Source of the DNA: Phallusia fumigata
Taxonomy: Eukaryota > Chordata > Ascidiacea > Phlebobranchia > Ascidiidae
DNA length: 21,301 bases
Direction of reading: 5' to 3'
NCBI GenBank assembly: GCA_008931825.1
Contig: QXVZ01000191.1
Span: forward strand, 1-21,301
Made by a program: the position numbers and the translations under genes. Shown in pieces: positions 9,301 to 18,600 of this stretch. How positions within the stretch are numbered: position 1 is the first letter of the stretch; each line of letters opens with the position of its first letter. Under the pieces are notes generated by a model, which was not told the origin of the DNA, searched no databases, and was given only the letters and a program-made list of their open reading frames with translations.

Positions 9301-10584
9301 TCCCTGAATTTTTTTATCTGACTCGGTGAAGAGTAGTAAGTGTTGGGAGCTGTTAACGTTCCAGCCACAACTTGCACGTTCAATTCCTGCAGCGAACGAC
9401 TCATGTTCTGCAAAGTAAAAAAATACTTAATGATGAAAGATAAATAAGATGGATGCTTAGTCAGCTTATAGCTGCATACATTTTTGCTTAGTCACCATTC
9501 GCTATGTTGGGTTTCAATGAAAAGGCTTCTTAATGCTAAAACTACATTAAAAGAAGCAAGAACTAACACAAACTAATTATTGCCTTCATAAACTTTGGAC
9601 TACACCTGCAGTATGACTGTATACTAGTTTAAATGCCATACCAAATGCTAAAGAAAATTACAAAAAAAAGAAACAAGTGCAATAAAGTGGATATGCTGTA
9701 GCGGCAAACTACAAAAAACAGCCAAAATTCTAGATCTTTAAACGAAACATCCCCATATAGTTTCTTACCTCCATCGATTCAATCTCTGACGCCAAGTTCC
9801 AGTAAATACTTCCGACCCACCTCGTCATTGTGTCGTCATCGGCTCGACGTGGGGCGGGGGCAATCCCCGACACCTCCCATACACTTTGCCAGTAGCCGGT
9901 CTTGAAAACTGGACCAAACTGCTTGATTTGCTTCTCATGTCTAAGTAATAGAGAATTTGTCAATCAAAGTCTATTGAGCACTAAAATACCTTACATGCCA
10001 TTTGGTGATTTGAAATCGCACCTAGCCGTATATGCTTACATGCATTAACGTTGTATGGCCGCATATGCACTATTTACACAACGGTGAAAAAGGCGTAAAG
10101 TTACATCAGATGCCGGACTTTTGGGTAACAATGATCTTTCAATTTTTTCTTTAGGTAAAGTTGTTTTTATATTGCGACGTTTTGACCTCCTATACATGTG
10201 ATTTTTGTCGGGGCTGTAACAAACATACGAAAGCACGCAATAACACGTTAGTAGCGCTCATGGTGTTTTGGTGACTGTGAATAACTCATTTTCACGAAAC
10301 CCACATATCCCACAGCTTTGTAGCAGACGGCTTTCATCGTCAACCCTATGTGAAGCCCCCTCGACCTGCTCAAAGTTACAATCCACATTTCTTATTCAAT
10401 TTACAAACCTCGTGTTGTTGATGGTATACACTTGAGCGCCGAATTCGACGGGAACAATTGATTGCAATTTTCGGACATCAACTTCGAAGAAGGTTTCGGG
10501 GCCCTCCTCTGTATTGACTTCGGGTTCACCGAGCGAAGTCGCAACCAGCAGCGTAAGTAGCCACAAAAAACTTGTGCATTTCAT
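6098..10584 (-). CDS. Secreted clan GH-A glycoside-hydrolase-like protein, complete, 10 exons, 557 aa
   Basis: Ten exons join with matching phases: 10409-10584, 9769-9940, 9282-9407, 8870-9023, 8263-8463, 7982-8097, 7440-7632, 6871-7047, 6414-6548 and 6098-6321, 1674 bases in all. Residues 1-19 are a signal peptide (MKCTSFLWLLTLLVATSLG). Strand-like segments VQVVAGTL, GIKVEIEEW, YIELSYEPDG (211-224), HRIVGPGSS and VLYAWNFHIV, then a C-terminal beta-rich domain (about 440-557), suggest a (beta/alpha)8 barrel plus beta-sandwich, as in GH30, GH39 or GH79. E221 sits where the acid/base glutamate would be, but the usual preceding Asn is Tyr. The expected nucleophile strand reads IFVSSF, with Ser in place of Glu. 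Sequons at N56, N117, N250 and N491 fit secretion. Family and substrate are not identified; it may be catalytically dead. Confidence 0.8.
6414..6548 (-). CDS. GH-like gene exon 9: start of the C-terminal beta domain
   Basis: The acceptor is gtcgtcag and the donor gtgtta. It covers residues 440-483. Alternating strands (CYTVALKSKARIIFAVANTG) and two cysteines suggest a beta-sandwich. Confidence 0.75.
6691..6806. mobile_element. Short relative of the 350-584 hAT-type element, inverted
   Basis: The ends are caatggttccgaacc and ggttgggaaccactg. Read on the - strand it follows 350-466 along its whole length, sharing blocks such as gagaagtgat and aaagtaat. It lies in the intron between exons 8 and 9 of the GH-like gene. 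The flanking 8-mers match poorly, so the target duplication is not clear. Confidence 0.7.
6871..7047 (-). CDS. GH-like gene exon 8
   Basis: The acceptor is gctttgcag and the donor gtactg. It covers residues 381-438, with helix RLLASLFLQFSLGV and then SVYASIADQNW. This matches the last barrel helix and strand region of GH-A enzymes in general layout. Confidence 0.78.
7440..7632 (-). CDS. GH-like gene exon 7: region where the nucleophile would be expected
   Basis: The acceptor is cttttgcag and the donor gttaga. It covers residues 316-379. The strand KQIFVSSFKYRPEN occupies the place of the GH-A nucleophile strand but carries Ser at 331; E337 lies six residues further on. Confidence 0.8.
7982..8097 (-). 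CDS. GH-like gene exon 6, spliced with a GC donor
   Basis: The acceptor is aaatctag. The exon ends ttaaag and is followed by gcaagt, a textbook GC-AG donor. It covers residues 278-315, including strand-like VLYAWNFHIV. Phase 0 out matches exon 7. Confidence 0.75.
8263..8463 (-). CDS. GH-like gene exon 5: putative acid/base motif
   Basis: The acceptor is taccttacag and the donor gtgggt. It covers residues 211-276. YIELSYEPDG resembles the strand-4 NEP motif of clan GH-A with Asn changed to Tyr; E221 is the candidate acid/base. Confidence 0.8.
8492..8635. promoter_or_regulatory. Cluster of CRE palindromes (TGACGTCA) in an intron
   Basis: Perfect TGACGTCA occurs at 8492-8499, 8511-8518, 8533-8540 and 8616-8623, followed by a TGACGTAA. 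This is the binding site of CREB/ATF-type bZIP factors. The cluster sits in the 406-bp intron (8464-8869) between exons 4 and 5. It could be an enhancer or a repeat family whose unit contains the palindrome. Confidence 0.6.
8870..9023 (-). CDS. GH-like gene exon 4
   Basis: The acceptor is ttttgcag and the donor gtaagt. It covers residues 159-209: strand GIKVEIEEW, then an amphipathic helix (FFMNEFINDFAKFWAISLEY). Confidence 0.8.
9282..9407 (-). CDS. GH-like gene exon 3
   Basis: The acceptor is actttgcag and the donor gtgtgg, which is rather weak. It is 126 bases, phase 0 at both ends, residues 117-158, with a predicted barrel strand VQVVAGTL. Confidence 0.75.
9769..9940 (-). CDS. GH-like gene exon 2
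   Basis: The acceptor is ttacttag and the donor gtaaga. It covers residues 60-116, including the Trp-rich GYWQSVWEVSGIAPAPRR and the WVGSIYWNLASE segment. Confidence 0.8.
10409..10584 (-). CDS. GH-like gene exon 1: signal peptide
   Basis: ATG at 10584-10582 is the first in frame, and a hydrophobic leader follows it at once. The exon ends before gtttgt with two bases of an Arg codon. It covers residues 1-58. Confidence 0.8.
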
Positions 10585-10662
10585 TGTGACTGGCCTCTCC
10601 GTTATCTATTATCGCTAATAACTGACAAACGCGTAAAAGTGTATGTGACGAAACGGAAATTC

Positions 10663-10669
10663 TTTTATA
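10663..10669 (-). promoter_or_regulatory. TATA-like box of the secreted-protein gene
   Basis: TATAAAA on the - strand lies about 80 bases before the ATG at 10584. That would put transcription start near 10635-10640 and leave a leader of about 50-60 bases. Confidence 0.4.
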
Positions 10670-11748
10670 ACGCGGTGCCCTGCTGAAAAAAAAAACTAGA
10701 TTTGTAGCGTTGTTTTAGTTTAGTGGCCAATTACAGTGTAACTAATAAAGTTTGTGTTTACATTCACTTGCTCGATAAACGACAAAACCGTTTTTCAAAT
10801 TCTTAGGATTAAAGTCTTGTAGACCCAAGATTCTGCGTATAACGTCCAACCCCATAAAAAGCTACACCTGTCCGTAACAAACCGTTTAATTGATCCATCA
10901 CTAACAAATCAGTTAATTTTCGAGTCTTTGAAAGCTGCGAACGTACGGGAAAACTTAACTAACTGCTCACCTTTCTTAGGCATTGAAATCGTTTACTTTT
11001 CTCGTGCAACAGCTAAAAGATCTTTTTATAACAGCTACGTTACGTATATCTTTGACTGCAAAGTGCAAACCCTGAAGAAATTTCACGTGTCCCTGCAGCA
11101 CGCGAGTCTCTGTGGCGGCCACCCAGGCAACACACGTCACACAGAGACTGTTTGCTTGTGACGTCACACAGACCTTGTGTGTGCCGGCTGATGGGAAAAC
11201 TACCACCTGCTTTCGGTGGTTTGACTGGGAAAACGTTTCGCTGCTGGGAGACGTGTCGAAAAGTAAATCTCGCTGTGTGAGATTGTTTTTGGCCTAAAAC
11301 GCGCACAACCCTTAATTGTGCTGCAGGTGTAAGGTACTATACTAATAACTGTAATAAATTTTTTGTATGCTGTAATATATCACTGGGTAGACGATGCACT
11401 TTATTATTACCCAGTGGTAACGCAAAAATAATAGTGTGTTACCGTTTGCAATAAAAATATGTTACTCATACGTGCCGCCGGCAATGTATGCGATGTACTT
11501 TCCCTGTAGGGAATCAAATTCTTAAAGCGCAAATGAACAAACAGTAAAGACACGAAGTTACAACCGAACCTTGTTTATTTGCAACTAAAATAACATTTCC
11601 GCGCAAATGCATTTGGTGGAGAAAAAATATGTCGGGTTTGTATGAACATAAATATGGTAATATGAACACAGCGTTCATATACCAACAGCAGTTCTAGAGC
11701 ACTAAACAAAAAATACGACCAGCAAGCAGATGCTTTAATGCTAAGTCT
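10670..11748. other. Intergenic stretch without a recognisable gene
   Basis: No supported coding exon. It holds a hairpin with 10-bp perfect arms (11105-11114 with 11140-11149), a CRE palindrome at 11159-11166, and an AT-rich hairpin with 9-bp arms (11391-11399 with 11408-11416). Confidence 0.55.
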
Positions 11749-12013
11749 AGACATGAAAAGGCGTTTCTCCAAAATAATATGTTTTTGAGCAATTGCCAAT
11801 GAATAATAGCCGAGTTGTTTAAAGTGACAAGGATGCGAGATTTAAAACACCAATCTTAAACAAACAAACATAAGTTTACTAGCATCTTTTTTAGGATTTG
11901 GGTTTCTTTCAAAACTTCCCCCCAAAAAATTTACTTCGCTGGGTGAATTTTGTCGCCAAATTTTTGACAGAAATGCACTGGCACAAAAGAGTGCAGAAAA
12001 ACAAAAATGGACG

Positions 12014-12167
12014 AAAAAATACAGCGCCGAACAGAAAGTGAAGTGAAAGTAGAAAGGCGTGTTAACATTCGGTCTAAGTGTCAAAAAAACACTCGAAGGT
12101 GCAATTTCCAACTTAAGTTAAGCGACGAATTACACTAACCAACCTGGAACTTTTTGCATGCGGCTAA
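12014..12167. repeat. Interspersed repeat, copy 1
   Basis: About 155 bases running from acagcgccgaacaga to ggaactttttgcatg. Similar copies are at 13538-13697 and 17287-17448. This copy lacks a few bases after gaacaga that the other two have. Confidence 0.7.
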
Positions 12168-12911
12168 ATTTACCAAATCAAGTTGTCAAGACCTGCTGGT
12201 TTTCAAAACTGTTTAAATTAAAGCGCAAATCAAAGCAATACAACACAGTATTTGACACTGCCGTAGCGAAAATCAAGCTTCTGTGATCGCTTGAGAGTGT
12301 GGACGCAAATTCATGACTTTAGCCAAGAAGATGTCGGTCCATTTAAAAAAATATTGAACATGGCAACAACAAAACCTTTAATTTGCACTTACGGCTTCTT
12401 ACTTCTGATCATTCAATGCCACTTCACACAATGCCCCAAAACAACCAAAATTACTCATCTTTACTCATTTACCTCAATCACTCGAGCTTCGCCGTCAAAC
12501 CTATACAAGACCTCTTTCCTTGTGTAAGGTCAGGTTTCTTAATCAACTTAGTCCAAGAAGGACTTACAACATTGCAATGCTAAAATCAGTCAACAGCCTT
12601 CAATTATTTCCGTCAGGACATCAAACCTTCGCGAGTACGTCACATTGCGTCATTCATGTAATATACGTCATACACTCGTACACGTCATACGTTCCTACGC
12701 GCTAGTAAACTTCATATGCGAGTTGTAGATGATATCATCGTTGCGCTACCAAGTCAAGTGCTCCACTGTCGCGAATAATGGGGAAGAAATTGTTAAATTG
12801 TAAAGAAATTGCAAATTGTTAGTAAGACGAGCACTACATAGGATTTGGATGAAAGGTCGTTGACATTATGGGATTTTTGGATAATACAAGTTATCATGGA
12901 ATACCCTACGA

Positions 12912-13065
12912 CAGGGGTGGGCATGCTTTGTTACTGCAGGGCCATGTACAATTGTCCTGGTTAGGCCGCGGGTCGCACCTTTGTATAACATAAATGACTT
13001 TGCTTTATTGCATGCCAGAAACGATAATATCCCGAAAAGCGCAAAGATGCACATCCCGGCCTAAG
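12912..13065. mobile_element. hAT-like terminal fragment (with allelic copy at 14319)
   Basis: Begins caggggtgggcatg and contains gcagggccatg and aggccgcgggtcgc. This resembles the CAGGGGTGGGCAA ... GGGCC ends common in animal hAT elements. The matching sequence in the second unit starts at 14319. I see no opposite terminus, so this is one end only or a decayed element. Confidence 0.45.
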
Positions 13066-13537
13066 ACATGTCAGTCCGCTAGCTAGCTACGGCATTTCAA
13101 AAAACATTTAAAGTCATTTTTTCAGAAATTACTGTCCCATCTTTACCCCGGACGCATAACCCCGTGACTGTGATCATGATTCACTTTGCTGGCACGCTGT
13201 AAGCCATAGACAATGTTGAAATATTTCAACGCATCACCGCTTATGCTTTTTGTGGCTCAGAAATTCGATTTTTTTGTTNTTGACATGAAAAGGCCTTTCT
13301 CCAAAATAAGATGTTTTTGAACATTTGCCAATGAATATTAGCCGAGTGGTTTAAAGTGATAAGAGTGCGAGATTTAAAACACAAATCTTAAACAAACAAA
13401 CATAGGTTTACTAGCATCTTTTTTTAGGATTTGGGTTTCTTTCAAAACTTCCCCCCAAAAAGTTTACTTCGTTGAGTAAATTTTGTTCCCAAAGTTTTGA
13501 CAAAAATGCGCTGGCGCAAAAAAGCACAAAAATGGGC

Positions 13538-13697
13538 GAAAAAATACAGCGCCGAACAGAATAGAAAGTGAAGTTAAAGTAGAAAGGCGTGTTAACATTC
13601 GGTCTAAGTGTCACAAAAACACGCGAAGGCCCAATTTCCACCTTAAGTTAAGCGACGAATTAAACTAACCAACCTGGAACTTTTTGCATGCGTCTAA
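13538..13697. repeat. Interspersed repeat, copy 2
   Basis: Sits in the second duplication unit. It shares the gaacagaatagaaagtgaag form with the copy at 17287, unlike copy 1. Confidence 0.7.
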
Positions 13698-14687
13698 ATT
13701 TACCAAATCAAGCAAATTCATGACTTTAGCCACAAAGATATATTGATGTTGTCGGTCCGTTTAAAAAAATACTGAACGTGGGAACAGCAAAACCTTTAAT
13801 TTGCACTTAGGGCTTCTTACATTCTGATCATTCAATGTCACTTCACACAATGTCCCAAAACAACCAAAAATTACTCATCTTTACTCATATACCTCAATCA
13901 CTCGAGCTTCGCCGTCAAACCTATACAAGACCTCTTGTCTTGTGTAAGGTCAGGTTACTTAGTCCAAGAAGGACTTACAACATTGCAATGCCAAAATCAT
14001 TCAACAGCCTTCAATTATTTCCGTCAGGACATCAAACCTTCGCGAGTACGTCACATTACGTCATTCATGCAATATACGTCATACACTCGTACACGTCATA
14101 CGTTCCTACGCGCTAGTAAACTTCATATGCGAGTTGTAGATGATATCATCGGTGCGCTACCAAGTCAAGTGCTCCACTGCCGCGAATAATGGGGAAGAAA
14201 TTGTTAAAATGTAAAGAAATTGCAAATTGGAAAACAAGTACTACATAGGATTTGGATGAAAGGTCGTTGACATTATGGGATTTTTGGATAATACAAGTTA
14301 TCATGGAATATCCTACGACAGGGGTGTGCATCTTTTGTTACTGCAGGGCCACGTACAATTGTCCGGGTTAGGCCGCGGGTCGCTCCTTTGTATAACATAA
14401 ATGACTTTGCTTTATTGCATGCCAGAAACGATAATATCCCGAAAAGCGCAAAGATGCACATCCCGGCCTAAGACATGACAGCCTCGCTAGCTACCTACGG
14501 CATTTCAAAAAACATTTAAAGTCATTTTTTCAGAAATTACTGTCCCATCTTTACCCCGGCCACATAAGCCCGTGACTGTGATCATGATTCACTTTGCTGG
14601 CGCGCTGTAAGCCATAGACAATGTTGAAGTATTTCAACGCATCACCGCTTAACGCTTTTTTGTGGCTCAGAAATTCGATTTTTTTGT

Positions 14688-15174
14688 TCAATATCAGAGT
14701 GGAGCACTTGTCCGTGCGACTGCCCTCTAGCGGTTGTCAAATGCCGACAAAACGTTGATGTCTATTGATTGCTTTCACGCTCTTTTAAATCGCAAAAGAA
14801 AAGGTCAAAATATGAAATCGGTGCAAACAGCAGATGTATTGTGATATCGCGATTATAGTTTAAAAGGGAAAGTGAAAAAGGAGAAGAAACTGAAAAAACG
14901 CGTTTGGAGTTGAGAAGGTGGTCAGCATTCATATATTGCTTTCTAATTTAAAACTGATTGGTTTCGATATACTTAACTGTAACCTGGGGTTTTACCCTAA
15001 TCTTCAAACGAAATTATTTGCGCTGGTTTGTTTTGCATAATAAAGTCAATCACCATGCACATTTGCTGACGCTTGGAAGAAATTGCGTTGTTTTACACCC
15101 AAACAAGCACGAAAGTGTTAAAGTACACCAAAAAATTAAACCAACCCCAATAGAAAGAATAGAATACTCATCCT
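14688..15174. other. Probable AMFR 3' untranslated and intergenic DNA
   Basis: It follows the AMFR stop on the - strand. No AATAAA on that strand is found here; the nearest is inside the duplicated block at about 14410. No coding signal is seen. Confidence 0.4.
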
Positions 15175-15656
15175 TCATTCGGAAGAATCACTATCAGTAT
15201 AATCGAGGCTAATCCGTCCGTCGGCCGTTCGCTCAAGTCCGGAAATCGCCGTGCCGCTGGGTGGGGTTACAGAGCGCCCAAAGCCCTGCGCGAGACCGAG
15301 TTCTTCCTGCAGCAGAAGAGTCGTACCCAAACCCGAGCGCTCCTCCGACCCATTGGTATTGTACATAGCAATGGGGAAAGTCCCTGAAGTGCTACTCGCA
15401 GCAGACCCGCCGGAATCTTCCTTGGCTTTCGAGTCCAAGTAGCGAAGGCGCGCTTGTCGCACCAAGGCTTCGCGGCGGCTTTTTAGAACTGTTTCCCGTT
15501 CGCTCGGCGCTTTAGAGAAGCGTCCGCCCACCGATAGGTCGGAGTGGGACGGCCCCGGGGCGTCGGCGTGGGTCTGAGGGGCATGGGCTACCCCTAAGTG
15601 GGGTGTTGATGACGATGTCGATGCGTGGGCGAACGGATACGCTGCTGCCATTAAAT
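15175..15656 (-). CDS. AMFR: AMFR last exon: UBE2G2-binding region and C-terminus
   Basis: The acceptor is gcttaacag, two bases before a Leu codon; the ATG at 15651 is internal. The Ala/Ser/Pro-rich start leads to RFSKAPSERETVLKSRREAL and VRQARLRYLDSKAKED, which resembles gp78 G2BR (ADERQRMLVQRKDELLQQAR). A Ser/Gly-rich tail ends in acidic DYTDSDSSE, with stop at 15175-15177. Confidence 0.88.
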
Positions 15657-18600
15657 CTGTTAAGCATTTTATCTAGGTAATCGGCTTGGGCGTGATCAAT
15701 AATTTCCGTATTATGGTGCGCCGTCGGTTAGCTCACGAGGTATTATACGTAACTATGTTCAGTAAACAAGACAATTTTTCATTCGTTTTCCTAATATTTG
15801 GTCAATCATTTGTGCAAAAATAAGTTAAACAAATAATTAACAAAGAAAGCTGCACAAGACCCTTCGGATTATTCCAGTACACCTTTTGCAATCTGAAGAT
15901 TTAGGTAAAATGCAAGCATTTCAGAAGTTCGTTTAAAACAAGCTACACCCACCTAAAGTCAAAAAATAAACAACCAATTACAAAACCTAGATTTTTAACA
16001 ATTGGCCCTGCATTTTTCATCAAATATATATCACGCAGTCCATATTTTAAACTTAGTGAGAGAGTAAACCCTATAAATTGTTAGGTTTGTGTTTTGTTTG
16101 ATTCCCAGACAGCACAACGTAATATCCTTTACTTAAGCATCACTGGAAACTTACTACATGACTTGAATACATTGCTACGTACCGGATCCGCTGGGCACCT
16201 GCATGTCCGGGTCATCACGTGACGCTGGGCCGGCGTGACGTCGACGTAGTGACGTACCTAAAAATGTTTGACAATAAATCCAGCGGTTACACTAAACTGT
16301 TGCTGTGGGTATGGTAAATCTCTCGAGGGGTTTACCTAACGGCATTTACGTAACATCAGAATTTATGGTAATATAGCGTTAGTTGACGTCATAGCATGTC
16401 CTGTATGACGTATGTCTCGGATTTACGTGCATTTTATTGATTTGGCAAATCTAAATACATGCTGGGATTTATCGGTTGACATACAACGCACCCGCGTAAA
16501 GTACAAAACGCATGACACTGTAACATAACATGTATTCAGACTTGTGCCAAAGAGCTACCGTTTACGGCCTTGGCTATTTTTTGGTATTAGTAGGTCATTA
16601 CCTTGACGAAAGCTTATCCAAACATTGACTACCTAATTATTTTGTCAATACAAAGATCACGAAAGCGAAGCTGGATATTTGTCGTGCAATATGGCAACAG
16701 GTTTTGTAAGCTGAAGCACAGGGACTTAGCACTAACACATTATCGAAACCTGGTGAAAAAAAGCATCTAGAAAAAAATATAGAGCACCGGCTTGACAAGA
16801 ACGTTATTGTTTCAACCAGTGTTTTTTAAACACTTTTCGAAGAATTTTAAAAAGACGCTTATTACCAAAGTTGTATTTCTTGACATAAAAAAAGTAAAAT
16901 GTTCATGTAGAATTGAATGTGTTGTGTGGACCTGCTTGTATTTACAAAGTTAATCGAGTCTAACGGGTATTCGCTCGATTGTGCTCAGCCCTTGGAAATT
17001 TGAAACTATGCACAGTTTGAAAACCATGGGTTTAACCCAAGTTTGTTTATTTATTGTACCTGGACTTGGTTCAGTTCGGGGGAGAGGTCGCACTGACGGC
17101 TCCCCAACTGGGGGCGAGGGTGGTGGGGTGGGTTGGGGCATTCCCCCCATCATCTGGTTAGGGACTTGGATACGCCCATCAAGGATCCGTTCCGATGTGG
17201 CTTCCACTGATCCAGTCACCAGAAGATCGGCTCGGATGATTTGTTCTGGAATCTGATGACAAATCATGGTTATGTGACTTCATTCATAAAAAAATTACAG
17301 AGCCGAACAGAATAGAAAGTGAAGTAAAAGTAGAAAGGCGTGTTAACATTCGGTCTAAATGTCACAAAAACACTCGAAGAAGCAATTTCCAACTTAAGTT
17401 AAGCGACGAATTAAACTAATCAACCTGGAACTTTTTGCATGCAGCTAAGTCAGAACTGCAGAAAGTTAGAAAAAGTCAAGTAAAAAATAATCCAATGCGA
17501 CTGCAATAAGGCTAATAGAATAAACATCAGTGATAATCCAAAAAATGAATTTACAGTTTCACTTTTCAAATCCACAAACTTTCATGAGAAAAAACGATAC
17601 TTTAGTTAAATACAAGCTAAAGGAAATTGGTGAAGCTAACACAGTTTTGTAAAACAAATTTAAAACATTTTGCCACTGAGTAAAATAGACACATCTAACC
17701 CTATACATAAATAAATTAGATCATAAAACACCAATAAGAAAACTGCTACATGTCAAGGAAGTACAATTAAAAAAACTGGTAATTTGGTGTAATCCCTGTA
17801 ACTAGTATGAACAGTTTTACAAATGAATACATGTTTTTAGTCATTGAGAACAAATTTACAGGCAATTGCCAATGTGTGGTAAATGAACAAATGACCTTTA
17901 AGCTACCACATGGCATGTTAGACACAACACCCATCAGCCAACGCATCGTGTTACAAAAATGTGACAACATCAGTAACCCAATATTAACCCAAATGGATAA
18001 TAGATTTCAAAGGGTGATGAATGGAACAACAAGGTCTTCAAAAAGTCAAGCACAAAGTTATCTGGATAACAGCTTTATTAAATGCGGTGAGAAAAATGTG
18101 TACAAACACACATAGGCTAACATTTCAAAATGTGCTGGCCCAACGATATTGGTGATTGTACTAGTAATTATATCACAACCCATTACCACACTACAGCTCA
18201 ATGATTACACGCTTCACAAAATTCAACTAAATTGCCAATCAAACATTGTCACTCTGGCCACTGTCCTGGCAAACTTACATTCAACTCCAATTACTTAAAT
18301 AATAGTGTGAAATAATAATTGTTTGTTTTTACCTGTGGAAAAATATCCTGAACCTCACGAACCATGGCATCAAGTTGTGAATTGGAGACTTGTGATTGGT
18401 TCATCGCTGCCCTGGTCATCACTGAAATACAAGTTTGTTCAAGTCAACTCAGTTTACAAAATTGCCAAGGTGCCAAGAATTTTGTGCTTGTGCCACAGGA
18501 AAAGATCAATATTCAAAATAAAGCTAAAATAAATTGAGATGTACAAATCCATTAAAATGCCAAGGAAATCACAGGGTTGAACTGGTTGACAGTTCATTTT

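Larger units (their letters stand above)
11750..14687. repeat. 1.4-1.5 kb head-to-tail duplication with N at the junction
   Basis: Copy 1 runs from about 11750 to 13278 and copy 2 from about 13282 to 14687, with the single N at 13279. Both copies begin gacatgaaaagg and end aaattcgatttttttgtt. They differ by scattered substitutions, small indels and one block of about 123 bp (12182-12304) found only in copy 1. No coding gene is recognisable; the short open frames in both copies are Ser/Thr-rich and lack domains. Two alleles placed in series is the simplest reading. Confidence 0.88.

Noticed and set aside
12866-14461. Matching open frames (MCIFALFGILSF...) in both duplicated units
   Set aside because: They overlap the hAT-like terminal fragment. 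Their similarity comes from the duplication, and there is no domain or splice support.
17807-18115. 102-codon + strand open frame
   Set aside because: It lies inside the AMFR intron, is AT-rich and has no recognisable motif.
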